Assembly (NCBI GenBank): GCA_017409915.1
Contig: JAFQRU010000110.1
Coordinates: forward strand, 1 to 10,812
DNA: 10,812 nucleotides
Source of the DNA: Clostridia bacterium
GTDB lineage: Bacteria; Bacillota; Clostridia; Monoglobales; Monoglobaceae
Reading direction: 5' to 3'
The position numbers and the translations under genes are program-made. The notes beneath the pieces were generated by a model. It worked only from the letters and a program-made list of their open reading frames with translations. It was not told the origin of the DNA and searched no databases. The first letter of the stretch is position 1. Every line of letters starts with the position of its first letter. Below are positions 1 through 6,298 of the stretch, in pieces.

Positions 1-30
1 TATTAAATTGTTGGTTGCTAAATGGCGGTA

Positions 31-105
31 AATTCCGCTATGTTCCTATATGTTCCGCTAAATTCTTGCGAGTTACATAACTCGACGGACTTCGACAGAT
101 TTCGA
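31..105. repeat. Degenerate direct repeats with 10-bp period
   Basis: Ten-base blocks recur in register. AATTCCGCTA (31-40), TGTTCCTATA (41-50), TGTTCCGCTA (51-60) and AATTCTTGCG (61-70) share a TTC core. After a short gap, TCGA recurs exactly every 10 bases at 82-85, 92-95 and 102-105, in blocks reading CTCGA, TTCGA, TTCGA. A 10-bp period puts each copy on the same face of the helix, as in protein-binding arrays. The copies are short and imperfect, and the last block overlaps the tRNA-Ser anticodon arm, so chance cannot be excluded. Confidence 0.35.
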
Positions 106-139
106 GTCAGCCCCGTTATGACCACTTCGATACCTGTCC
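98..139 (-). pseudogene. Truncated tRNA-Ser (CGA), 5' half only
   Basis: Read on the minus strand from 139, the sequence begins GGACAGGTATCGAAGTGGTC, matching the acceptor 5' strand and D-arm typical of Bacillota tRNA-Ser. It continues to an anticodon loop CTCGAAA (anticodon CGA at 104-102). The match stops just after the loop, at about 98: the 3' side of the anticodon stem no longer pairs fully, and no long variable arm, T-arm (no GTTCRA) or acceptor 3' strand follows. It is therefore a half-gene that cannot make a serine tRNA. The break in the anticodon stem is a place where tyrosine recombinases often cross over, but a simple deletion would look the same. Confidence 0.55.
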
Positions 140-196
140 GTGTGTATGTTTGAACTCCGATTTGGCGGAGAAAAAACTGAGCAAATTGTGAATTTT

Positions 197-239
197 TGTT
201 AGAAAAATGTTAGAAATGGCTAGAAAAACCGCTAGATAA
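197..239. repeat. Four phased direct repeats, TAGAAAA type
   Basis: Four consecutive copies at 10-11 bp spacing: TGTTAGAAAAA (197-207), TGTTAGAAAT (208-217), GGCTAGAAAAA (218-228) and CCGCTAGATAA (229-239). The shared core is (G/C/T)(T/C)TAGA(A/T)A. Spacing near one helical turn is typical of arrays bound by integrase arm domains, excisionases or iteron proteins. The array lies about 110 bp from the tRNA-fMet 3'-end copy at 349-377, the sort of distance at which integrase arm sites flank a core. That function is inferred; no recombinase gene is in the window. Confidence 0.45.
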
Positions 240-348
240 GGGTGTAAAAACAAGGTTTGAACCTCGCTTAAACCCGCACGGTTAAGCCATTTGTGAAGGT
301 ACAGTTACAGTGTAACCGAGGGGATTTTGAGTGGTGTTCTCTTTGCTC

Positions 349-377
349 TGGGTACAGGGGCCGGATTTGAACCGACG
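349..377 (-). pseudogene. Duplicate of the 3' end of tRNA-fMet (T-arm and acceptor)
   Basis: These 29 bases match 606-634, the 3' end of the intact tRNA-fMet, with one difference (A at 354 where the intact gene has G at 611). The copy covers the T-arm, the acceptor 3' strand, the unusual C discriminator and the encoded CCA. Similarity stops sharply at 378. It cannot be a functional tRNA because the 5' two thirds are missing. A short, precise copy of a tRNA 3' end in the same orientation is the classic footprint of an att site left by a tRNA-targeting integrase. Tandem duplication with decay is the alternative. Confidence 0.6.
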
Positions 378-571
378 CCGGAGTGTTAAGGGAACAGTCC
401 GGCGGACTGTTTTAGTGCTGGGATGCAAAATGCGAGAGCATTTTGGGAACAAAGAAAAACACAAAGCGTTTTATACCGCGGGAGGAGGCTCCGGGTTATC
501 TTTCCTTCGGAAAGCCGCTTTGCGGGGAGCGGAAAAGGTGAAAAGCGGAGCGGGCGAAGGATTTTTTGCAT
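378..571. other. GC-richer spacer with serial small hairpins, no gene
   Basis: No supported gene. Four compact inverted repeats lie in this spacer: aacagtccg/cggactgtt (393-401 and 403-411, 1-nt centre), caaaatgc-GAGA-gcattttg (426-445, a GNRA-type loop), tttcc-ttc-ggaaa (501-513) and ccgc-ttt-gcgg (515-525). The 393-411 repeat is followed by a short T-run on the plus strand and could be a weak terminator. The segment lies between the tRNA 3'-end copy and the tRNA-fMet terminator and is richer in G+C than the DNA to its left. Open frames here only read through tRNA sequence and hairpins. Confidence 0.4.
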
Positions 572-602
572 AAAAAAACGAAGCAAAGCGGACTTTGCTT
601 CG
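572..602 (-). terminator. Rho-independent terminator of the tRNA operon
   Basis: A perfect 10-bp stem, cgaagcaaag (579-588) and ctttgcttcg (593-602), has a 4-nt loop. On the minus strand it is followed by seven T (578-572). It starts 3 nt beyond the encoded CCA of tRNA-fMet, so it ends the tRNA-Leu/tRNA-fMet transcript. Confidence 0.9.
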
Positions 603-605
603 ACA

Positions 606-682
<77 letters not shown>

Positions 683-700
683 ATATTTAAGCTATTAAGA

Positions 701-734
701 TTATATGCACCTTTATATCTTTTATGACATATAA
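701..734. repeat. Inverted repeat in the tRNA spacer
   Basis: TTATATG (701-707) and CATATAA (728-734) form a 7-bp AT-rich inverted repeat in the 54-nt spacer between tRNA-Leu and tRNA-fMet. In the transcript it would be a weak stem-loop, perhaps relevant to processing of the dimeric precursor. No function is demonstrated. Confidence 0.4.
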
Positions 735-736
735 GG

Positions 737-824
737 TGGTGCCGGAGACCGGAATCGAACCGGTACGGGAAAAAATCCCACAGGATTTTAAGTCCTGGGC
801 GTCTGCCAGTTCCGCCACTCCGGC
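737..824 (-). tRNA. tRNA-Leu (UAA)
   Basis: An 88-nt class II tRNA with a 7-bp acceptor stem (GCCGGAG with CTCCGGC), discriminator A and encoded CCA. The anticodon loop CTTAAAA gives anticodon TAA, which reads UUA leucine codons. The long variable arm (TGGGATTTTTTCCCG) and the T-arm GGTTCGATTCC are as expected for tRNA-Leu. There is no intron in the anticodon loop. It is the first gene of the operon, about 25 nt behind the promoter -10 box. Confidence 0.97.
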
Positions 825-848
825 AAGTCTTAACCTCATAGCTATATT

Positions 849-877
849 ATAATAACACACCCTCCCCCTTTTGTCAA
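849..877 (-). promoter_or_regulatory. Sigma-A promoter of the tRNA-Leu/tRNA-fMet operon
   Basis: On the minus strand a perfect -35 TTGACA (877-872) is followed by a 17-bp spacer and -10 TATTAT (854-849). A second candidate -10, TATAAT, overlaps it 3 bp further on with a poorer 20-bp spacing. The -35 box starts 22 bp after the spoIIR stop codon. Confidence 0.85.
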
Positions 878-899
878 GGGTTAATTGAAAACTTTTAGG

Positions 900-1508
900 T
901 TATAAAAGGGAATTCACAAGGTCAACTATTTTAAAACGGATCTGACAAGGGAAAGAGGAAGAAGAAATCATTCTGTATTCGTCGCTTTTCAACGCATCTT
1001 TGAGTTTGTCTTTTCCACTTTCCATAGTTAAATTTTCTATATTGCACATAGGGGGATACATAACGCACCACCAGTTTTCGCCCGCACCTTCCCCGATTGT
1101 GATTTTTACGGCGCGGTACTTCCCAGAGGGGAGGATTATATCCCCATAGAATTTTACGGGGAATGCCTCGTCCTTAATTTCTGCACGAACGGGGGCGAAA
1201 CAGCCTTGCTTTTTAAGAGTTTCTTTTGCAATTTCTTCAATGTAATTAAGATTTTCCCTTGCGATTTTTTCAGAATCAGAAAGGGAGGAAGAGGAGTCAA
1301 AAAGAAGCCCTGCTTTTTCTAAAATGCTGTCTCTGACAATAAGTTTAAGACTTTGGTCTTTTTCTGAGTTGCTGTTTGCCACGATGTGCAGTCTTAAAAC
1401 CGAGTCGGCGATATTTTGCTGAGCGGTTTTTGCGTATGTAATAACAGAAAAACAAAGATAAAGGGTAGCTGTTACGATTGCCAGACGGAAAAAGTTTATA
1501 TTTTTCAT
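900..1508 (-). CDS. spoIIR: Stage II sporulation protein R (sigma E activation signal)
   Basis: In Bacillus SpoIIR is made in the forespore, is exported across its membrane and triggers the SpoIIGA protease to cleave pro-sigma E in the mother cell. This 202-aa protein has the family layout: a basic, hydrophobic N-terminal export segment (about residues 3-27), the conserved VLRLHIVANS block just after it, the GKYRAVKITIGEGAGENWWC block with a conserved NWWCV..PP motif, and a hydrophobic C-terminus. Length is close to the Bacillus protein. I chose the ATG at 1508 rather than the in-frame ATG at 1520: the GGAGG ribosome binding site (1518-1514) lies inside those first codons. It is preceded by a match to the sigma F consensus (1540-1569) and is divergent from ddl. 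No terminator is seen between its stop and the tRNA promoter. Confidence 0.93.
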   Translation of the reverse strand: MKNINFFRLAIVTATLYLCFSVITYAKTAQQNIADSVLRLHIVANSNSEKDQSLKLIVRDSILEKAGLLFDSSSSLSDSEKIARENLNYIEEIAKETLKKQGCFAPVRAEIKDEAFPVKFYGDIILPSGKYRAVKITIGEGAGENWWCVMYPPMCNIENLTMESGKDKLKDALKSDEYRMISSSSFPCQIRFKIVDLVNSLL

Positions 1509-1539
1509 ATTTGCCTCCATAAAAGCGATGATTTTATTT

Positions 1540-1569
1540 GAGTATTACCGAAAAAAGTTGGCTTTATAC
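1540..1569 (-). promoter_or_regulatory. Sigma F (forespore) type promoter of spoIIR
   Basis: On the minus strand GTATA (1569-1565), a 15-bp spacer, then GGTAATACTC (1549-1540). The B. subtilis sigma F consensus is GYWTA-N15-GGNRANAMTW; the -35 matches fully, the spacing is exact and the -10 matches nine of ten positions. The predicted start lies about 25 nt ahead of the spoIIR ATG. spoIIR is a known sigma F target in Bacillus, so position and match agree. Confidence 0.75.
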
Positions 1570-1570
1570 C

Positions 1571-1599
1571 TTGATTTTTGAATGGTTTTGATGTATACT
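1571..1599 (+). promoter_or_regulatory. Sigma-A promoter of the ddl operon
   Basis: TTGATT (1571-1576), a 17-bp spacer and TATACT (1594-1599). Predicted transcription start is near 1606, leaving a leader of about 30 nt before the TTG start. It abuts the divergent spoIIR promoter, with a single base between the two -35 elements, so the two polymerases would compete for space. Confidence 0.8.
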
Positions 1600-1634
1600 T
1601 AAAGTTGAATTTATATGTATCGGAGGGATATGAC

Positions 1635-2684
1635 TTGGATAAAAAAACCATCTGTATACTATTTGGAGGAGTTTCCTCTGAACACGATGTTTCCATAATG
1701 TCTGTTCGGACGGTTATTGAAAATATTGATAGAGAAAAATATAACCCTGTTGTAATCGGAATTACAAAGAAAGGGGAGTGGCGTCTTTTTGAAGGCACTC
1801 TTCCTTATGAAAACTGGCAGGAGGAGGCACCGAAAAGGGCAATCCTTTCTCCTGACAGAGTTGGCGGCGGAATTATAATATTTAAGGAAAACAAAACAGA
1901 GGTTATCAAAATTGACGCTGTATACCCTGTTCTCCACGGTAAAAACGGGGAAGACGGAACAATTCAGGGCCTTTGCGCTCTCTCTGGAATTCCTTGCATC
2001 GGCAGTGGGGTTATTGGAAGCTCGGTTTGTATGGATAAGTGCGTTGCAAAGGTGCTGTTTAGAAACGCAGGTATTCCCGTTGTTCCCTGGATTGAATTTA
2101 AAACAGGGGACGAAATTGATTTTGAGAAAATAGAAGAAAAAATCGGCTACCCTTGTTTTATCAAGCCATCAAATGCCGGCTCATCTGTTGGGGTTACCAA
2201 GGCTTATAATAAGGAAGAACTTAAAGCGGGCATCGACCTTGCCTTTAAACACGACTATAAGGTTATGATAGAAAAGGCAATTAACCCTAAGGAAGTAGAG
2301 TGCAGCGTATGCGGAAATTATGATCCTGTGGCTGCTGAGAACTTAGGGGAGATTAAGCCTGCGAAGGATTTCTATGATTTTGAGGCAAAGTATGAGGATG
2401 AAAATTCGGGGCTTATTATCCCTGCATCAATAGACGATAAAACAAGAGATTTAATTAAAGAGTATGCCGTTAAGGCCTATAAGGTGGCTGAGTGCAGAGG
2501 CTTCTCCCGTGTTGATTTTCTTGTTTCAAAGGATGACGGCAAGGTTTATTTAAACGAGATTAACACTCTTCCGGGATTTACCCCGATAAGTATGTATCCA
2601 AAGCTTTGGGCGGACTGCGGAGTTAGTGTTAAGGAGATTATAAGCCGTCATATTGAGCTTGCATTAGAACTTGGAGTGGAATAA
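1635..2684 (+). CDS. ddl: D-alanine--D-alanine ligase
   Basis: Cytoplasmic ATP-grasp enzyme that joins two D-alanines for the peptidoglycan stem peptide. 349 aa, normal for the family. Visible motifs: LFGGVSSEHDVS (9-20, with the substrate-binding Glu16), HGKNGEDG (101-108), the ATP-binding KPSNAGSSVGV (177-187), RVDF (292-295) and the metal/ligand-binding NEINTLPGFT (308-317). The DFYDFEAKY block (245-253) is the D-Ala type, unlike D-Ala-D-Lac ligases of the VanA kind. The start is TTG at 1635: GGAGGG (1622-1627) lies 7 nt ahead and the protein then begins like its homologues; the upstream in-frame ATG at 1578 falls between the promoter boxes. First gene of a four-gene operon; its stop touches the next ATG. 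Confidence 0.96.
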   Translation: MDKKTICILFGGVSSEHDVSIMSVRTVIENIDREKYNPVVIGITKKGEWRLFEGTLPYENWQEEAPKRAILSPDRVGGGIIIFKENKTEVIKIDAVYPVLHGKNGEDGTIQGLCALSGIPCIGSGVIGSSVCMDKCVAKVLFRNAGIPVVPWIEFKTGDEIDFEKIEEKIGYPCFIKPSNAGSSVGVTKAYNKEELKAGIDLAFKHDYKVMIEKAINPKEVECSVCGNYDPVAAENLGEIKPAKDFYDFEAKYEDENSGLIIPASIDDKTRDLIKEYAVKAYKVAECRGFSRVDFLVSKDDGKVYLNEINTLPGFTPISMYPKLWADCGVSVKEIISRHIELALELGVE

Positions 2685-3113
2685 ATGGAAAATAACGCAA
2701 TGATAAAAATTGTTACCGTTCAACAGCCTTTTGACGGGGGCGCGGAGGATAGGTTTGAACTTGAAACCTTGGGGAAATTCTCCAAAAAGAACGATAAGTT
2801 TTATATAATGTATGACGAAACAGAGCTTACAGGCTTTAAAAACACGAAGACCATTGTTAAAATCGCAGAGGACAATATAATCCTTTCCCGAAAAGGCGAT
2901 GTTGAAAGCAAAATGGAATTTTCCCTTGGCGGAAAAAGACTTTGCAATTATAACACTCCCTACGGAATGATTCCTGTTGCAACGGAGCTTAGGGAGTTTA
3001 AAAATGACCTGGGCGAAGACGGGGGAAAGGTTAAGCTCTCCTATACCATTGATTTTAACAATGAAAGCTATGCCTTAAACACACTTCATATATCTGTAAG
3101 AACGAAAGGATAA
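2685..3113 (+). CDS. DUF1934 / YwiB-like small beta-barrel protein
   Basis: 142 aa, no signal peptide or membrane segment. It matches the DUF1934 family (B. subtilis YwiB): FELETLGKFSKKNDKFYIMY (25-44), DETELTG (44-50), a SKMEF strand (75-79), the conserved YNTPYGMIPV (89-98) and a C-terminal GGKVKLSYTIDFNN (113-126). The family is predicted to form a calycin-like beta-barrel; its biochemical role is not known to me. ATG directly follows the ddl stop, and GGAGTGG inside the end of ddl (2673-2679) serves as ribosome binding site. Its position just before argS is the same as ywiB-argS in Bacillus, which supports the assignment. Confidence 0.88.
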   Translation: MENNAMIKIVTVQQPFDGGAEDRFELETLGKFSKKNDKFYIMYDETELTGFKNTKTIVKIAEDNIILSRKGDVESKMEFSLGGKRLCNYNTPYGMIPVATELREFKNDLGEDGGKVKLSYTIDFNNESYALNTLHISVRTKG

Positions 3114-3117
3114 AACT

Positions 3118-4821
3118 ATGAATATTATCGAAAATGTTAAAAAGTCAATAGGGGATGCGGTTATCTCCGCTTTAAACCTTTCAATCGAGAAAGGGGAAGT
3201 TCCTGCTCCTGAGGAAAAGATTGACTTTGAAAGTATTTTAAAGCTTGAAATCCCAAAAGATAAACAGCACGGCGACTTTGCCTGCAATATCGCTATGATG
3301 CTTGCAAAACCTCTTAAAGTGGCGCCGAGAAAAATCGCAGAGGGAATTGTTTCCTGCCTTGAAAAGAATGCAGACATTGAAAAGGTTGAAATCGCTGGGG
3401 CAGGCTTTATCAATTTTTACCTGACCAACAACTATCTTTATTCCGTTTTGTCTGCCATCGAAAAAATGGGAACAGACTACGGCAAAATTGATATGGGTAA
3501 GGGCAAAAAGGTTATGATTGAATTCGTATCTGCAAACCCAACAGGCCCTATGCATATGGGAAATGCCCGTGGCGGTGCCCTTGGCGACTGTATGGCAAGC
3601 GTTATGGAATATGCAGGCTACGAAGTTACCCGTGAATTCTATATAAACGATGCAGGAAACCAGATTGAAAAGTTTGGAAAATCCTTAGAGGCAAGATATA
3701 TTCAGGAGCTTAAAGGGGAGGATGCAATAGAGTTCCCCGAAGACGGATACCACGGCGAGGATATCCGCGACCACGCAAGAGAATTCATCAAGCTCAATGG
3801 GGATAAATATCTTGAAACATCATCGGAGGACAGAAAAAAGGCGCTTGTTGATTACGCCTTAGAGAAAAATATAAAATATCTTGAAACTGACCTTGGAAAA
3901 TACAGAATTTTCTATGATGTTTGGTTCAGAGAAAGCGAACTTCACAAAAGCGGAGCGGTTGGGGAGGCTATAAAGCGTCTTACAGACAGCGGATATACTT
4001 ATGAAGAAGAGGGCGCAATCTGGCTTAACTGCGAGAAGATGGGCCTTGAAAAGAACGAGGTTTTAGTAAGACAAAACGGTATTCCCACATATTTTGCAGC
4101 AGATATTGCTTATCATATTAATAAACTTGAAACGAGAAAATATGATCTCGCTATTGATGTATGGGGCGCTGACCACCACGGCCATGTTGCGAGAATGAAA
4201 GGCGCAATGGCGGCAGTCGGCTTAAACCCTGACAGCCTTGAAGTTGTTTTAATGCAGCTTGTTCGTTTAACCCGTGACGGCGAAGTCGTAAGAATGTCAA
4301 AAAGAACAGGTAAGGCGATAACCCTTTCTGACCTGCTTGAAGATGTTTCAATAGATGTTGCAAGATTTTTCTTTAATATGAGAATGGCAGGAAGCCACCT
4401 TGACTTTGATCTTGATTTGGCGGTTAAGGAAAGCAGCGAAAACCCGGTTTATTATGTTCAGTATGCTCATGCAAGAATTTGCAGTATTATAAAAGCTCTT
4501 GCAAACGAGGGTGTTTCGGTTCTTCCTTTTGAGAAAATCAATCCAGGAGTTTTAAAGGAAGAGAGTGAGCTTGAACTATTAAAGAAACTTTGCGAACTTC
4601 CAGAAGAAATTCGTCTTGCGGCGATTTCAAGAGAGCCTGCAAGAATAACAAGATATTCAATCGAACTTGCAACAGCTTTCCATTCTTTCTATAACGCTTG
4701 CCGTGTTAAGTGCGAGGATGAAGAACTTATGGGAGCAAGACTTAAACTTTGTGCTTCCGTGGGAACTGTTCTTCGCGGAATACTTAAAATGCTCAAAATT
4801 GATGCTCCTGAGCAAATGTAA
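3118..4821 (+). CDS. argS: Arginyl-tRNA synthetase
   Basis: Class I aminoacyl-tRNA synthetase charging tRNA-Arg in the cytoplasm. 567 aa, normal length. Order of parts: N-terminal ArgRS-specific domain that binds the tRNA elbow (about 5-100); Rossmann catalytic core with the HIGH-like motif PMHMGNARGG (144-153); GADHHGH (350-356); the KMSKS-like loop RMSKRTGK (392-399); and a C-terminal helical DALR anticodon-binding domain (about 445-567). The ATG lies 4 nt after the DUF1934 stop, with AAAGGA overlapping the end of that gene as ribosome binding site. Third gene of the ddl operon. Confidence 0.97.
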   Translation: MNIIENVKKSIGDAVISALNLSIEKGEVPAPEEKIDFESILKLEIPKDKQHGDFACNIAMMLAKPLKVAPRKIAEGIVSCLEKNADIEKVEIAGAGFINFYLTNNYLYSVLSAIEKMGTDYGKIDMGKGKKVMIEFVSANPTGPMHMGNARGGALGDCMASVMEYAGYEVTREFYINDAGNQIEKFGKSLEARYIQELKGEDAIEFPEDGYHGEDIRDHAREFIKLNGDKYLETSSEDRKKALVDYALEKNIKYLETDLGKYRIFYDVWFRESELHKSGAVGEAIKRLTDSGYTYEEEGAIWLNCEKMGLEKNEVLVRQNGIPTYFAADIAYHINKLETRKYDLAIDVWGADHHGHVARMKGAMAAVGLNPDSLEVVLMQLVRLTRDGEVVRMSKRTGKAITLSDLLEDVSIDVARFFFNMRMAGSHLDFDLDLAVKESSENPVYYVQYAHARICSIIKALANEGVSVLPFEKINPGVLKEESELELLKKLCELPEEIRLAAISREPARITRYSIELATAFHSFYNACRVKCEDEELMGARLKLCASVGTVLRGILKMLKIDAPEQM

Positions 4822-4838
4822 AAACTGAGGTGAAAATT

Positions 4839-6269
4839 ATGAAAAAAATAGTTGCATTGCTTCTTGCTTTCTGCCTGAGCTTTTCGGCACTGGGCGTTAT
4901 GGCAGACCCACTTCCTGCGGGTAGCCTTTTTACCGAGGCTCAGCTTATTGAAGGAGTAGGGAAAAATATCACTACCTATGGCGTTTACGGGGATTACAGC
5001 AATGGTAATGCTTATCTTCAAACCCTTGTTAAATTAGTTGAGGCTCATCCTGAGCTTTATACAGAAATTATGAAATCACTGCTCAGCAGTGTTGATAAAT
5101 ACGGAGCGTATTTCACTCCTGCTGAATCAGCAAAGCTTTTGGAGTCGTTATCTGACACTATAACAGGCATCGGCGTTTCTGTAACCCAGATTGGGGACGC
5201 CCTTATAATAAGTCAGGTTCTTCCAAACACTCCTGCTGAAAGAGCGGGGTTAAAATCAGGGGACAGAATTATTTCCGCTAACGGAACTGCCCTTTCAGGT
5301 ATGGACCTTGACAAAGCAACAAGCTATATTAAAGGGCCGGCTGGGACAACTGTTTCCGTAGTCGTAAGAAGAGACGGAGCGGGAGAAATTACCTTTAATA
5401 TAGTTCGTGAAACCATTGTGTCTGAGCCTGTTCATTCTGAAATTATTGACAATAAAATTGGTTATATTGAGATTTTTTCTTTCTCAACTAATACGGCCAA
5501 ATATGTTAATTCTGCTCTTGGCGATTTCAGAAGAGCAAGAGTTAAGAATATTATAATTGATGTTCGAAACAATTCAGGCGGATATTTAAACGAAGCCATT
5601 GAGGTTGCGGATTTATTCCTGCCTAAGAAAGCGGTTATAACCTCTGAGGACCGAAAAGGGACTAAGAACGATATTAAGTATGTTGCCACAGGGCCAAGTG
5701 AGGATTATAATATAGTTGTTCTTATGAATAATTATTCCGCAAGCGCATCGGAGGTTCTTGCGGCGGCCCTTTCTGAAAACAAGGCTGCGATTTTAATCGG
5801 TGAGAGGTCTTACGGGAAAGGCACAGTCCAGACAATGTCAAGACTTATGGACGGTGGAATTATAAAGTACACAACTGCTTTTTATCTTACCCCAAGCGGC
5901 AAAAATATCGAAGGGATAGGCCTTATGCCTGATGTTTTCGTGGAAAACACAACTAAAAAGGTTGATCTTTCTCAATTTAAAGAGCCAAGTTATAAAAAAA
6001 CATTCAGCGTAGGTCAAAGCTCTGAGGAAATTAAAAATGTTAAGGAGATGCTTGCATTTTTAGGAGTTTATCAGGGCGAGATAAACGAATATTTTGACGA
6101 GAATATGGCCCTTGCGGTAAGCCTTGTTCAAAAAGCATCGGGGTATCTTCCTCAAAACGGAATTTTAGACCCTGCAACCCAGATTGAGCTTTTGCAGATT
6201 TTAAGCGAGGCTGAGATTGAGGTTGATGACCAGCTTGAAATGGCAAAACAATATTTCTATGTAAGATAA
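4839..6269 (+). CDS. Exported S41 C-terminal processing protease with PDZ and peptidoglycan-binding domains
   Basis: 476-aa serine protease of the CtpA/CtpB/Prc family, which cleaves extracytoplasmic proteins from their C-terminus. Signal peptide about 1-22 (KK, then a long hydrophobic run, A-D cut region). A PDZ domain spans about 108-192, with GIGVSV and the AGLKSGDRI loop. The S41 catalytic core follows: SASASE (300-305) carries the nucleophile Ser302 and SYGKGTVQ (324-331) carries Lys327 and Gln331; the 25-residue Ser-Lys distance equals that of E. coli Prc. The C-terminus (about 394-455) is a PG_binding_1 repeat, implying attachment to the wall. I chose ATG 4839: the in-frame GTG at 4830 is part of the GAGG ribosome binding site. 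Last gene of the operon, 17 nt after argS. In Bacillus CtpB acts in sporulation; whether this one does cannot be told. Confidence 0.93.
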   Translation: MKKIVALLLAFCLSFSALGVMADPLPAGSLFTEAQLIEGVGKNITTYGVYGDYSNGNAYLQTLVKLVEAHPELYTEIMKSLLSSVDKYGAYFTPAESAKLLESLSDTITGIGVSVTQIGDALIISQVLPNTPAERAGLKSGDRIISANGTALSGMDLDKATSYIKGPAGTTVSVVVRRDGAGEITFNIVRETIVSEPVHSEIIDNKIGYIEIFSFSTNTAKYVNSALGDFRRARVKNIIIDVRNNSGGYLNEAIEVADLFLPKKAVITSEDRKGTKNDIKYVATGPSEDYNIVVLMNNYSASASEVLAAALSENKAAILIGERSYGKGTVQTMSRLMDGGIIKYTTAFYLTPSGKNIEGIGLMPDVFVENTTKKVDLSQFKEPSYKKTFSVGQSSEEIKNVKEMLAFLGVYQGEINEYFDENMALAVSLVQKASGYLPQNGILDPATQIELLQILSEAEIEVDDQLEMAKQYFYVR

Positions 6270-6298
6270 AAAAGGAGACGCTATGCGTCTCCTTTTTT
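6268..6298. terminator. Bidirectional terminator shared by convergent genes
   Basis: ggagacg (6274-6280), loop ctatg (6281-6285) and cgtctcc (6286-6292), flanked by six A (6268-6273) on the left and six T (6293-6298) on the right, so a U-run follows the stem in both directions. It starts inside the protease stop codon. On the minus strand the stem is coding sequence of the dehydrogenase gene, whose TAG stop (6283-6281) is in the loop. Confidence 0.92.

Larger units (their letters stand above)
1..348. other. Gene-free region with short repeats and tRNA debris
   Basis: No convincing protein gene is seen on either strand; the short open frames here lack ribosome binding sites and family features. 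What it holds: two sets of phased short direct repeats (31-105 and 197-239), a 7-bp inverted repeat with a 2-nt loop (cgagtta at 69-75, taactcg at 78-84), a 5-bp inverted repeat (ctccg at 155-159, cggag at 166-170) and the 5' half of a tRNA-Ser (98-139, minus). Together with the tRNA-fMet 3'-end copy that follows at 349, this looks like an old integration or deletion scar. That reading is inference. Confidence 0.5.

Noticed and set aside
197..239. CRISPR array
   Set aside because: Repeats are only about 11 bp, directly abutting, without spacers or cas genes.
1578..1634. N-terminal extension of ddl from ATG 1578
   Set aside because: It starts between the -35 and -10 boxes of the ddl promoter and lacks a ribosome binding site; TTG 1635 has GGAGGG at good spacing and matches the family N-terminus.
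4830..4838. GTG start of the S41 protease
   Set aside because: The GTG is part of the GAGGTG ribosome binding site for the ATG at 4839, which begins a proper signal peptide.
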